From positions 1 through 59,899 of the forward strand of contig CAIKEU010000019.1 in the NCBI GenBank assembly GCA_903826575.1: a DNA stretch of 59,899 bases, written 5' to 3'. The stretch comes from an uncultured bacterium (lineage in GTDB: Bacteria; Actinomycetota; Actinomycetes; S36-B12; CAIYMF01). The position numbers were made by a program, and so were the translations under genes. The notes below the pieces were generated by a model. It did not search any database and had not been told where the DNA came from. It was given only the letters and a program-made list of their open reading frames with translations. Below, in pieces: positions 26,115-34,896 of the stretch. How positions within the stretch are numbered: position 1 is the stretch's first letter; each line of letters begins with the position of its first letter.

Positions 26115-26846
26115 TCACGTTCCGTGACCGCAGTGCGTTCCACTCCAACTGGACCATGAGTTGTACCTGCTGACGTTCACGGCAAAGGTCAATGCTTGCG
26201 CGTCCGGCGGAGCGAGGTACGCCCTAGCGAAGCCGTAGACGCCGGCTCGATGAGACTGGATGCGCCACGTGCTGTCGAGGTACTGGAAAGCTCCCGATGC
26301 AGAGGTGTGCGGGTTGCGAGCCGTCCAAAGCCCTGCTCGCCACGATTCGTGATGAGCAACGCAACGGGCGAACCGCTCTACCTCAGGGTCGAATTTTGCC
26401 CACACATCACTTGTCACTGCCCAAACCGCTGGTGCCGGGGGAACATCGGCGAGTACAGGCGGATGGGACTTGGCGAAGTCAATCAACGCCGTCCACGTCG
26501 CTTTGCGCACAACTCCATCGGCAGGAGTGATCCGGTTCTTGGTCTGGAACGCCTTCACCGTCGTGACCGAACGAGCTCCATAGGTGCCACTCACTGGGAG
26601 GTGCAGGACGGCCTGAAGGTAACTGACCGCTCTACCTCGGGCGCCTTGATGCAATACCGGCAGGTATGAAGGTGGGGTCGCTGACGTTCCTACAAACCGC
26701 GCTGGGCTCGCATGCACCACTGGTCCAGCAGCTGACGAACTCACCGAAGCGCCTGTTGCTTGCGCTGGCAATGGGCTGCCGAAGACGGCAACTACCGACG
26801 CTGCAGCCACAGCGCATCGCGCCAACGTAGCGAGACGACGTGACAT
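26115..26846 (-). CDS. secreted cell-wall hydrolase: peptidoglycan-binding plus transglycosylase/Rpf-like domain
   Basis: 243 residues with a signal peptide (LARCAVAAASVVAVFGSPLP then AQA). A PG_binding_1 domain spans about residues 65-125 (LHQGARGRAVSYLQAVLHLP then VSGTYGARSVTTVKAFQ). The C-terminal lysozyme-like domain starts near 150: ARCVAHHESWRAGLW has the Glu expected to be catalytic, followed by SGAFQYLDSTWR. Such proteins cleave wall glycan and can act in resuscitation or division. A c-di-AMP riboswitch directly precedes the ATG and overlaps its ribosome-binding site, so expression is likely controlled by c-di-AMP, as known for rpf genes in other actinobacteria. Convergent with trmB. 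Confidence 0.9.
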   Translation of the reverse strand: MSRRLATLARCAVAAASVVAVFGSPLPAQATGASVSSSAAGPVVHASPARFVGTSATPPSYLPVLHQGARGRAVSYLQAVLHLPVSGTYGARSVTTVKAFQTKNRITPADGVVRKATWTALIDFAKSHPPVLADVPPAPAVWAVTSDVWAKFDPEVERFARCVAHHESWRAGLWTARNPHTSASGAFQYLDSTWRIQSHRAGVYGFARAYLAPPDAQALTFAVNVSRYNSWSSWSGTHCGHGT

Positions 26847-26855
26847 GTCGATCCT

Positions 26856-27011
26856 CCGCCGCCTGCGAGGTGAGCTGTCGGGTTAGGCCGAAGGACATGG
26901 CCCGTCACTGGGGAGTGACTTCACCCCGAGGATGATCACAGTGATCACCCGTTGGTGGTTCCCCCACCCCCGTCCTGGCTTCGGTACGCACACAGGGACG
27001 GGGTTCGGCGG
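26856..27011 (-). promoter_or_regulatory. c-di-AMP riboswitch (ydaO-yuaA type)
   Basis: The minus strand carries the conserved blocks of the class in order: CCGCCGAACCCC, GGGGGTGGGGGAACC, CGGGTGATC, CGGGGTGAA, CCTTCGG, then CTAACCCGACAGCTCACC and TCGCAGGC. The closing stem P1 pairs 27006-27011 with 26856-26861. The ribosome-binding site GGAGG (26853-26857) shares two bases with the 3' strand of P1 and lies six bases before the ATG. Ligand binding, which stabilises P1, would be expected to hide it. Recognised by pattern, without a covariance search. Confidence 0.9.
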
Positions 27012-27133
27012 TCCATATGCGTAGCCCGCCTGTTCGTCGGGCCACCCCCACAGTACCGATTGACAAGATCACTGTCGATTAAGGGAAGCCGCCATGAGGA
27101 GCACGTGAGGCTTGCGCGCGCTAACCTTGACCC

Positions 27134-27628
27134 GTGACCGATCATGCAATCGCCGAAGCCGGTTGGTATCCCGACCCAGCGCGGCCCAGCATTTTGCGCT
27201 GGTGGACCGGGTCCGAATGGACTGAGTCGACCCATCCCATCGAAGCATCCTCACCCCCTCACACCAGGGAAATGTCTAACCCTTTTCCTGAACTTGAGAG
27301 TTCAGAGTCAGCAACCGTCGCTCGCAAGATCTGGCCTGCCGTTGTTATCGTCGGCACGCTGCTCGTGGTGATCGTCGGCGCACTTGCGGCCCTCACGACA
27401 GCGCTAAACAAGAGCAACCTCGATACTGCCGCGGCGCAGGCGCAGATCAGTTCACAACTCACCGCTCAATTTAGACTTCCAATTTCGGTAACGTGCCCGG
27501 CTCATGTTCCACTCGAAAAGGGTGGCGTGTTCGAGTGCACGGCGTCCGACGACAAGGGCTACCAGCGCACGGTTCGGGTCACCCAAACCACCGATTCGGG
27601 CGATATCACGTTTGTTTTGGAAAACTGA
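27134..27628 (+). CDS. DUF2510/DUF4333-like single-pass membrane protein
   Basis: 164 residues from GTG 27134. The N-terminal GWYPDPARPSILRWWTGSEW is the DUF2510 motif of actinobacterial membrane proteins, facing the cytosol. A membrane segment follows at about 66-88 (IWPAVVIVGTLLVVIVGALA). The outer part has SVTCPAHVPLEKGGVFECTA and a VTQTTDSGDITF end, matching DUF4333, a small disulfide-linked lipoprotein-like domain. Function of the family is unknown; a cell-envelope role is inferred. It is divergent from the riboswitch-controlled hydrolase, so the shared gap near 27020-27130 probably holds both promoters. Confidence 0.82.
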   Translation: MTDHAIAEAGWYPDPARPSILRWWTGSEWTESTHPIEASSPPHTREMSNPFPELESSESATVARKIWPAVVIVGTLLVVIVGALAALTTALNKSNLDTAAAQAQISSQLTAQFRLPISVTCPAHVPLEKGGVFECTASDDKGYQRTVRVTQTTDSGDITFVLEN

Positions 27629-27703
27629 GGCCCTTAAAAGCTCGCGCTCTGGATAAGTAAGTAATCTCAAGAACTGGAGGCTTACACGAACTGAACAGCA
27701 GGC

Positions 27704-30700
27704 TTACGTGGCCCGGACCGCAACTGTCGACGACCCGTCCGGCCGGCGGCGGATTTCAATCCGATCCGGAATCCGTTCCTTGAGTTCACTTACGTGACTG
27801 ACGATTCCGACGACCCGACCGCCATCGCGTAACGAATCGATGACCGATAGAACCGACTCAAGTGATTCAGGATCTAGCGAGCCAAATCCCTCATCGATGA
27901 ACAACGTCTCAAGCTCAACCCCACCGGTCTCATCGCGCACCACATCGGCCAAGCCGAGTGCCAGGGCGAGCGAAGCATAGAACGACTCACCTCCAGATAG
28001 CGTTCGCGTATCACGTCGAGCACCGGTCCATTGATCGAGGACAAGTAGGCCAAGGCCAGCCTTCCTGTTGCCGCTCACGGCCTCATCACGCTCAAGAACA
28101 TAACGTCCATCGCTCATACGATCGAGGCGCCGGCTCGCAGCTTCAACGACGGACGCGAACCGCTCACGTAAGACGTATGTCGACAACGTCATCCGCCGCG
28201 GATTGACTCGCCCCTGGCCGGTCAGCGCGTCAGCAACCCGAATTGTCGGAGCCGTCCGAGCGGTAACTTCCGCGATAGCGGCACTAGCCGCTGTTATCGC
28301 TGCAACGCACCTGCCTACCTCATTGACGGTGATCTGGGCTGAGGTCGCTTTGGTTCGCGCCAGCTCGGCCGCACGATTCGCGAGGTTCAGCTGCTCGTTT
28401 GCTACGTCGAGATCCGGAGTGATCTCAGGTATCTCCACCTCGTCACTTTCAGCCAGTGCAGCGGCGTTGATGGCTACCGCGCGCTCATAATCGGCGATTT
28501 CACTGGTAACGGCCCTCAATCGTTCGTCGCTGCGAACTCCGGCGAGAGCGTCTGCCGTATCTTCGCAACCCGCCTCACGTGCAGCCGCGTCGATCGCTTC
28601 GGAGATAGCCAGCAGATGCCGTTGAAGATTTTCAGCCTCGCTCGTCGCTCGCGCCCATTCGCTGGTGATGCCGACGTGGCTAGTTAACACCTCCACTCGC
28701 TCCGCGATCGACGTATAGTCTCCCCGCTTCGACTCAATGAACGAGGTGCTCTCAGCAACTTGTGCCGCCTGACCTGCAATCTGCTCATCTAGGCTGACGA
28801 GCTGCGATTGCGCTTTTGCGAGCCCTGCTCGGGACTCGTCGAGTTCGCGTTGAAGTAGATCAGCCTGTGCCGCACACGTGGGAAGATCGAGTTCAGCTTG
28901 GCTGGCTTGTCGAACTAGTTCCTCGAGTTCGGCGATTTCCGTTGCCGGATCTACGTCACCAGCCAGCGCTCGATTCCGCTCCCGCTCGGCAACGGCCGAT
29001 GACAAAACAGATTCGAGATCGCGTCGGCGTTCAGCCAAATCATCGAACACTCGAGTTAGTTCATCGAGTTGCTCTTGTGATACAGGTTCGTCGACTGCTT
29101 GCGCCAAGTTGGGATGTTCGGTCGACCCACACACCGCACAGGCATCGCCAGCAGCAAGGGAGCCCGCAAGTTCAGCAGCCATCCCCGCCAGCCGTCGTTC
29201 GGTGGCCACTTGCACATCATCGCGAGCGTTCTGCGACTGATCGACAACAGCGCGGACCTCAGTTTCACAATCCAGGACCCGCGCATCGAGAGCTTCCCGC
29301 TGCTCCCAAGCGCGAAGACGTTCCTGGGCTGCGCCGAGTCTGAGCTGTAAATCGGGCGCGCGCACAGCTAAGTCGCGCAGCACGTCGCGCTGTTGGACGA
29401 GGGCCGCCAACTGCTCGGGGAGCTGTTCAACACGTTGGGAAAAGGTGGTCACTTGGTCGATAACAACACGCTGCTGATCCAGCAAAGATTTCAAGGAAGC
29501 CGACTGAACGGCTAACCCCTCCTCGATCGACCTAGCTGGGCCTAACTCAAGCAGTTCTTCTGCGAGGCGTTGAGATAGATCCAGGATGTGTTCGGCGGAT
29601 GGTGGGGTTGGAAGTGACACATCAAGAGTTTCGGTGAGCGCCCGCTCATGCCCGATACAGATGGCAGTTTGCGCCGAGCATTGCAGCTCGATGCGTTCAC
29701 GTTCATCGAACATCGGCTTCAGTGCTTGCACACGCATTGCCCGGTCCCGCTCTTTGGCCAGCCCCCCGATGTGCTGGGCCATCACATTAAGTTGTGCACG
29801 TTCGCCAGTGAGTTGAAGTCGACGTCGAATGGCCTCATGAACTGCAACGACCCCCTGATGTGCCGTTGTTAGTGCGGCCAGCATCCACTGCGCATCCGCA
29901 TCTGTGAGCATCGCGGCATCGTTCAACGATGCGACGTGAGAACGCACGCTTTCGAGCCAAACGGAGCGCGCGGCCTCGGTCATAGCAACCAGTTCGTCAA
30001 CGTCAATCGTGAGGTCGTCTGCCGATACGTCCCCGAGCGCCTGCCGCAGCGAGACAATTCCGTCCCTGAGCGATTGATCAGAGAGCGCTAATTCGCGCTG
30101 CGCAACTATCCGTTGTTCGCCGGCAATTCGCTCCATCACCTGATAATGATCGGTAGCAAACAGTCGCTGAAGCACATCACGACGATGTTCTGCATCGGCA
30201 CGAAGGAAGGTCGCGAACTCTCCCTGTGGCAGCACGACGACCTGACAAAACTGTTCGAGGCTGAGGCCTCCCAGCAGTCGGCGCACCTCGTCATCAGCTT
30301 CTCGAACCCTGTTAGAGATGAGCTCTTCGAATAATTCGTTGCTATCGTCAAACACGCGACGCCATAGCCACACTCGGGCATTGACAGTGGTTGTTCCTGA
30401 CCCATCGCGCTTGGCACGTTCGAAAGCGGGTGTACGTCGAATTCGGTAATTGCTCCCGCCAATCGCGAAATCGATTTCAGCGAAAGGTTCTCCGTCGGCA
30501 GCAAAATCCGACACCAGCCGATCCTTACTTGTGGACCGCCCCGCCACACCTCCGTAAAGGGCAAAGGTGATGGCATCAAGGATCGTCGACTTACCAGCCC
30601 CCGTTGGTCCCTCAAGCAGAAACAAGCCACCAGTGCAGACGCGACCGAGATCAATGTCATGAACCCCGGAAAAAGGGCCAAGAGCTCCTAGACGAAGACG

Positions 30701-30712
30701 CTGCAATTTCAT
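27704..30712 (-). CDS. sbcC: exonuclease SbcC (Rad50-like ATPase)
   Basis: 1002 residues. Walker A GPTGAGKS at 35-42. Two long coiled-coil arms surround the zinc hook CAVC at 524-527. Near residue 900 the ABC signature LSGGESFYASLALALGLADV is followed by Walker B LETLFIDEGFGSLD. This is the ATPase half of the SbcCD complex, which opens hairpins and processes DNA ends and protein-blocked ends in the cytosol. The start overlaps the stop of sbcD by four bases, so the pair is translationally coupled. All motifs intact and length normal for Actinobacteria. Confidence 0.96.
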   Translation of the reverse strand: MKLQRLRLGALGPFSGVHDIDLGRVCTGGLFLLEGPTGAGKSTILDAITFALYGGVAGRSTSKDRLVSDFAADGEPFAEIDFAIGGSNYRIRRTPAFERAKRDGSGTTTVNARVWLWRRVFDDSNELFEELISNRVREADDEVRRLLGGLSLEQFCQVVVLPQGEFATFLRADAEHRRDVLQRLFATDHYQVMERIAGEQRIVAQRELALSDQSLRDGIVSLRQALGDVSADDLTIDVDELVAMTEAARSVWLESVRSHVASLNDAAMLTDADAQWMLAALTTAHQGVVAVHEAIRRRLQLTGERAQLNVMAQHIGGLAKERDRAMRVQALKPMFDERERIELQCSAQTAICIGHERALTETLDVSLPTPPSAEHILDLSQRLAEELLELGPARSIEEGLAVQSASLKSLLDQQRVVIDQVTTFSQRVEQLPEQLAALVQQRDVLRDLAVRAPDLQLRLGAAQERLRAWEQREALDARVLDCETEVRAVVDQSQNARDDVQVATERRLAGMAAELAGSLAAGDACAVCGSTEHPNLAQAVDEPVSQEQLDELTRVFDDLAERRRDLESVLSSAVAERERNRALAGDVDPATEIAELEELVRQASQAELDLPTCAAQADLLQRELDESRAGLAKAQSQLVSLDEQIAGQAAQVAESTSFIESKRGDYTSIAERVEVLTSHVGITSEWARATSEAENLQRHLLAISEAIDAAAREAGCEDTADALAGVRSDERLRAVTSEIADYERAVAINAAALAESDEVEIPEITPDLDVANEQLNLANRAAELARTKATSAQITVNEVGRCVAAITAASAAIAEVTARTAPTIRVADALTGQGRVNPRRMTLSTYVLRERFASVVEAASRRLDRMSDGRYVLERDEAVSGNRKAGLGLLVLDQWTGARRDTRTLSGGESFYASLALALGLADVVRDETGGVELETLFIDEGFGSLDPESLESVLSVIDSLRDGGRVVGIVSHVSELKERIPDRIEIRRRPDGSSTVAVRAT

Positions 30713-31866
30713 GCGGAGGTCTCACGCTCACGACGAGCCAACTCTTCGACCTGCGCAACAACCGCCATCTCATCCTGCGTCGGCTCATCACCGCCGGTAT
30801 ACGCCAAGAAAGATCGACTTACCTCAACCGGATCATGTGCTGCTGCACGCAATCGCGCCAGGTCGGCATCGACGGCAACCTGCGCGGAATCAGGACGAAA
30901 CTCCATCACGACAATGTGCGGGAAGCGCTCGCGCAATCGTTCCATCGGCGCATCGGGACGTCGATCATCGGTGAGAGTGACATGAAGCCACGCCTCTTCA
31001 TGAAGAATCAGATCAGGGTCAGCGAGTAAGTCGTCTAAGTGGCCGACAATCCGAGCGAGCGGGCGGGGCACCGGCGTTGGGATCAGCGTCTGCTCAACGC
31101 GGCCTGCACCATCGATATCGACGAGCGTGACCGACGTGCGATGGTTGATTTCACTAAACGAAAACGCCAGTGGACTTCCGCTGTAGCGAACGACCGCCGT
31201 GGATCCCGTGACACGTTGAGCGCCATGCAAGTGACCGAGCGCGACGTAGTCGACGCCATCGAACACGCTGGCCGGCGCATCGCCAACCCCACCGACCCGA
31301 ATATCTCGCTCGCTGTCACTTGGTTGTCCGCCGGTGATGAACGCGTGGGCCAGCACCACGCTTCGACCGGGATTGCGAACGAGCTGTGATCGGATCCGAT
31401 CCATGGATGCAGCCAGAACCGCGGTATGGGAACGAGCGCAGGCCAGCTCAGTGTGCGCAACATCTGGATCCAGATATGGAATCGCAAAAATGTGAACGTC
31501 ACCATCGTCATCGGCGAGTGTCACCGGGCGGTCGAGATCCGCGGTTCGGGTTCGCAGATGAATCCCGGAGACCTCAGCGAGTTCGGCCCCGAAACCAAGC
31601 CGCGTGGCCGAATCATGGTTGCCGGCGATAAGAACCACCGGGATTTTCGCGATCGCGAAGTCACGCAGGGCCTCTGAGGCACATCGAACGGCATCGACCG
31701 ATGGCACGGCCCGATCGAATATGTCCCCGGAGACAAGCACCGCGTCAACATTTTGTTCGAGCGCCTGGGCTAACAGCCAAGCTAAGAATTCACGTTGCGC
31801 ATCGATTAGGTCGACTCGATGAAAGGCTCGGCCCAGATGCCAATCGGAGGTGTGAAGGAGGCGCAC
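30709..31866 (-). CDS. sbcD: exonuclease SbcD (Mre11-like nuclease)
   Basis: 385 residues. Metal-binding phosphoesterase motifs: HTSDWHLGR (Asp8, His10), VSGDIFDRAVPS, AGNHDSATRLG, then VLAHAFITGG and YVALGHLHGAQ. The C-terminal domain contacts SbcC. It is an Mn-dependent nuclease that, with SbcC, cuts DNA hairpins and palindromes. Start ATG at 31866. It precedes sbcC by a four-base overlap and is ten bases downstream of the L,D-transpeptidase gene on the same strand, so read-through from that gene is possible. Confidence 0.96.
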   Translation of the reverse strand: MRLLHTSDWHLGRAFHRVDLIDAQREFLAWLLAQALEQNVDAVLVSGDIFDRAVPSVDAVRCASEALRDFAIAKIPVVLIAGNHDSATRLGFGAELAEVSGIHLRTRTADLDRPVTLADDDGDVHIFAIPYLDPDVAHTELACARSHTAVLAASMDRIRSQLVRNPGRSVVLAHAFITGGQPSDSERDIRVGGVGDAPASVFDGVDYVALGHLHGAQRVTGSTAVVRYSGSPLAFSFSEINHRTSVTLVDIDGAGRVEQTLIPTPVPRPLARIVGHLDDLLADPDLILHEEAWLHVTLTDDRRPDAPMERLRERFPHIVVMEFRPDSAQVAVDADLARLRAAAHDPVEVSRSFLAYTGGDEPTQDEMAVVAQVEELARRERETSA

Positions 31867-31876
31867 CGATTCGAGA

Positions 31877-33031
31877 CTACTTTGCTACCGGCCAGTGACC
31901 CTTGAGCTTCGAGTGAGCCAACCATGTCGACCAGGCAATGTTGTAGGGGCCACCGATGCTATTGCCCGGCTCCATTGCACGGTTGGTTCCGATTGTTACA
32001 ACAGGATCACCCGTAACCGAATGGTCGTAAAACCACTTCGCGTCATTAGTTAGCAGGTTTGTACAGCCGTGTGACCCGTTGAACTTTCCAATCCGGAAGG
32101 CAGCCCATGGGGCACCATGAACGAACTCACCCGACCAGGTGAGGCGAACTGCCCACGGGGCGGTCAGGTCGTACTGATCATTGGGATCAGTAATGCCCGC
32201 CAACTTACTCGTCATGTGACGTGTCGGATACTTCTCGGCAACAGCCTTGACTCCCGACCGAGTCTCAAAGCCCTTCTTGCCCAACGACACCGGGAAGTTC
32301 TTGACGAGATGGCCATCAATGTAGATCTTCATGCGATCGGTGGTTGCGTTCACCTTGGCCACAAACGCGCGAGCGGTATGCAACGTGTAGATGCGCATAG
32401 TGCTTGCGCGACCGATGAACCGGAACTGCTTTGACTCGTATAAATCAACACCCTTGAGCGTCAATTTGACGGTAATAGTGGCGTGTCCGGGCCAAAAGGT
32501 CCGCTGACGGAACATCGCTGATGAGTTTGATTGCCACATCCACGCGCCCGAGGACGGTTTGCCATTGACGAAAACACGCATGTTTTCCTCGGCCAACTGC
32601 TTGTGAGAGATGTCGTGCGAAAAGTTGACCGTGATCGGATAGGCAATCCCCACAGTCTCACCGCTTTGCGGATACACCGAAACAGAGACACCCTGAGCTG
32701 GTTTTGGCTGCGGACACGAAGAGGTGGCCACGCTCAGTGGGGCAGCGATGGCGGGAGTGATCGAAAGTAACGGGGTTGGCGTCACAGTCGGTGTCGCCGT
32801 CGGGCTTGGCGTCACGCTCGGTGTCACGGTCGGTGTGACGGTCGGGGTCGGCGTCGGCGTCGAGTGAGTTGGAGTTGGAGTTGGCGTCGGCGAGTGTGAG
32901 CACGATGATGCCGTCACATTAGAGGCCTGAGCAGGACTAGAAAGGGCCACGACGGCCACGCCAGCTGCGGCGACAGCCACAGCGGCAAGAACTGACATCT
33001 CAGGTCGCACAAGCGCGGAGCGCCAGTTCAT
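31877..33031 (-). CDS. secreted L,D-transpeptidase (YkuD) with Pro/Thr linker
   Basis: 384 residues from ATG 33031, chosen for GAAGGGG upstream; the open frame runs further up into a repeat array. A signal or anchor segment (SVLAAVAVAAAGVAVVALSS then PAQA) is followed by a Thr-Pro repeat linker at about residues 47-87. Two Ig-like domains follow (YPITVNFSHDISHKQLAEEN and onward). The catalytic YkuD domain ends with HGAPWAAFRIGKFNGSHGCT plus N, where Cys is the nucleophile. The enzyme would form 3-3 crosslinks in peptidoglycan outside the membrane. The layout matches mycobacterial Ldt proteins. It precedes sbcD by ten bases. Confidence 0.93.
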   Translation of the reverse strand: MNWRSALVRPEMSVLAAVAVAAAGVAVVALSSPAQASNVTASSCSHSPTPTPTPTHSTPTPTPTVTPTVTPSVTPSPTATPTVTPTPLLSITPAIAAPLSVATSSCPQPKPAQGVSVSVYPQSGETVGIAYPITVNFSHDISHKQLAEENMRVFVNGKPSSGAWMWQSNSSAMFRQRTFWPGHATITVKLTLKGVDLYESKQFRFIGRASTMRIYTLHTARAFVAKVNATTDRMKIYIDGHLVKNFPVSLGKKGFETRSGVKAVAEKYPTRHMTSKLAGITDPNDQYDLTAPWAVRLTWSGEFVHGAPWAAFRIGKFNGSHGCTNLLTNDAKWFYDHSVTGDPVVTIGTNRAMEPGNSIGGPYNIAWSTWLAHSKLKGHWPVAK

Positions 33032-33046
33032 ACAATCCCCTTCGTT

Positions 33047-33151
33047 GATCACACTGCTATCGAACACATAACTCTTGAACACTTAGTTCTTGAACACTTA
33101 GCTGTCGAACACCTAGCTGTCGAACACATCGCCATGGAACGCACTGCCGAT
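33047..33151. repeat. seven 15-bp tandem repeats upstream of the L,D-transpeptidase
   Basis: Units start at 33047, 33062, 33077, 33092, 33107, 33122 and 33137. Plus-strand consensus is near GAACACTTAGCTGTC. The GAACAC core is exact in the five units from 33062 to 33122; the outer units are GATCAC and GAACGC. The array lies just before the ribosome-binding site on the minus strand, inside the probable promoter or leader. Fifteen is a multiple of three but the array lies outside the chosen coding start. It could be a repeated regulator site or slippage-prone DNA. Confidence 0.85.
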
Positions 33152-33299
33152 ATCGAAACCGCAAAATCACCGGTCAATCGAAACCTCTGTAACCACGAAT
33201 GGTCACTGATCAGCTTTCAACAGACTGGACCATCAGTTTACCCCGCGAATCCCCGCCAAAACACGGGCATCGATTCCGAGGGAGGTCCATGATCTTCCC

Positions 33300-34787
33300 A
33301 TGAGTTCAACCTCCTCCCCTAGCCCGCAGCAGAACCCGGCATCTTCGGCGGCCAACACCGGCACATCTGGCAACCGTCGCGTGATTACCGTCGCCTCGGT
33401 GGCGGCTCTAGGCGGATTTCTCTTCGGATTTGATTCCTCGGTAATTAATGGGGCAATTCCTGGCATCACGGCCCAATACAACACCTCGCCGGCGGTAACC
33501 GGTTTCACAGTCTCGATCGCTCTGATTGGTTGTGCGATCGGAGCGTGGTTCGCCGGCCGCATCGCCGATCGAATCGGCCGAATCAAGGTCATGACTTTGG
33601 CGGCCATCGTCTTCATCGTGTCGGCCGTCGGATCTGCATTTCCCGGCGGCGTCTACGGACTCATGTTCTGGCGACTCGTCGGCGGCCTAGCCATTGGCAC
33701 AGCGTCGGTCATCGCGCCGGCTTACATTGCCGAAATTGCCCCCGCACACCTACGCGGTCGCCTGGGATCATTGCAGCAACTTGCGATCGTCACTGGCATC
33801 TTCATCGCACTGCTCACCGGCTATGTCATCGCACATGCCGCCGGCAGCGCCTCCCAAGACTGGCTGTTCGGCATCGAAGCATGGCGATGGATGTTCTTGG
33901 CCGAAATCATTCCAGCGCTTGTCTACGGTTTCGCGGCACGTACGATTCCCGAATCGCCGCGCTACCTGATCAGTAAAGGCGAGATCGCACAGGCACAAGC
34001 AGTGCTTGCATCGGTTGGGCAAGATGCCGACGACTCGTCGATCGCTGAAATCCAGGCGACTATGGCCGGCGAGCAAGCCCAAAGTGTTCGTGACCTGCGT
34101 GGACCACGCTTCGGGTTACTTCCCGTCGTCTGGGTTGGCATTATTTTGTCCGTACTGCAGCAGTTCGTTGGAATCAACGTCATCTTCTACTACTCCAGCG
34201 TGCTCTGGCAGGCGGTCGGCTTTGGGGAAAGCGACGCACTCAAGATCTCGGTGATCAGCGGTGGCATCAACATCATCAGCACCTTGGTGGCAATCTCGTT
34301 GATCGATCGCGTTGGACGAAAGCCGCTGTTACTTATCGGCTCACTCGGCATGACCATTGCCCTGACGACGATGGCTTTCATCTTTAGCACCGCACCGTTG
34401 AGCGAAGTCGCCGCGTCATCTACGTGTGCAGCACCGTGTATGCAGCCGGTACTCGCCGGAGGTACTGCAACAACCGCGCTCATCGCGGCCAACGCATTCG
34501 TGTTCTTCTTTGGATTCTCGTGGGGTCCCGTGGTGTGGGTACTTCTCGGCGAGATGTTCCCCAATCGAGTCCGCGCGATTGCCCTGTCGGTCGCCGCATC
34601 AGCTCAATGGTTGGCTAACTTCGTGGTGTCGACGTCGTTTCCGCCACTGGCCGCTGAGGGACTGGGCTTTGCGTACGGGTTGTATGCCTTCTTTGCGGCC
34701 GTTTCGCTGTTCTTCGTGTGGAGATACGTGAGGGAAACCCGCGGGGCAACGTTGGAATCGATGGACAACGCATACGCACAGGTGTAG
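33300..34787 (+). CDS. MFS sugar porter (SP family)
   Basis: 495 residues, 12 membrane segments. SP-family marks: GGFLFGFDSSVINGAIPG in TM1, GRIADRIGRIKVM after TM2, PESPRYLISKG before the central loop, QQFVGINVIFYYSSVLWQ in TM7, and a late DRVGRKPLLLIG. These proteins import sugars such as glucose, galactose or xylose with protons. The start at ATG 33300 leaves about 270 bases to the divergent L,D-transpeptidase. A strong hairpin terminator follows. No sugar-metabolism gene sits next to it, so the sugar is not indicated. Confidence 0.94.
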   Translation: MSSTSSPSPQQNPASSAANTGTSGNRRVITVASVAALGGFLFGFDSSVINGAIPGITAQYNTSPAVTGFTVSIALIGCAIGAWFAGRIADRIGRIKVMTLAAIVFIVSAVGSAFPGGVYGLMFWRLVGGLAIGTASVIAPAYIAEIAPAHLRGRLGSLQQLAIVTGIFIALLTGYVIAHAAGSASQDWLFGIEAWRWMFLAEIIPALVYGFAARTIPESPRYLISKGEIAQAQAVLASVGQDADDSSIAEIQATMAGEQAQSVRDLRGPRFGLLPVVWVGIILSVLQQFVGINVIFYYSSVLWQAVGFGESDALKISVISGGINIISTLVAISLIDRVGRKPLLLIGSLGMTIALTTMAFIFSTAPLSEVAASSTCAAPCMQPVLAGGTATTALIAANAFVFFFGFSWGPVVWVLLGEMFPNRVRAIALSVAASAQWLANFVVSTSFPPLAAEGLGFAYGLYAFFAAVSLFFVWRYVRETRGATLESMDNAYAQV

Positions 34788-34821
34788 CCGAGACAACATC
34801 GTTGTATGCCAACCCGGCGCA

Positions 34822-34868
34822 CATCGAATGAAGGGGTGACCCAATACGGATCACCCCTTCATTCGATG
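34822..34868. terminator. bidirectional hairpin terminator
   Basis: A perfect 18-bp stem (34822-34839 with 34851-34868) with an 11-base loop lies between the convergent sugar porter and aldehyde dehydrogenase genes. The stem is strong enough to stop transcription from either side. Confidence 0.85.
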
Positions 34869-34896
34869 ATGTGAATCGATGTGTTCGGATCGACGT

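Noticed and set aside
33047-33151. CRISPR array
   Set aside because: Units are 15 bases with no unique spacers between them, and no cas gene is near.
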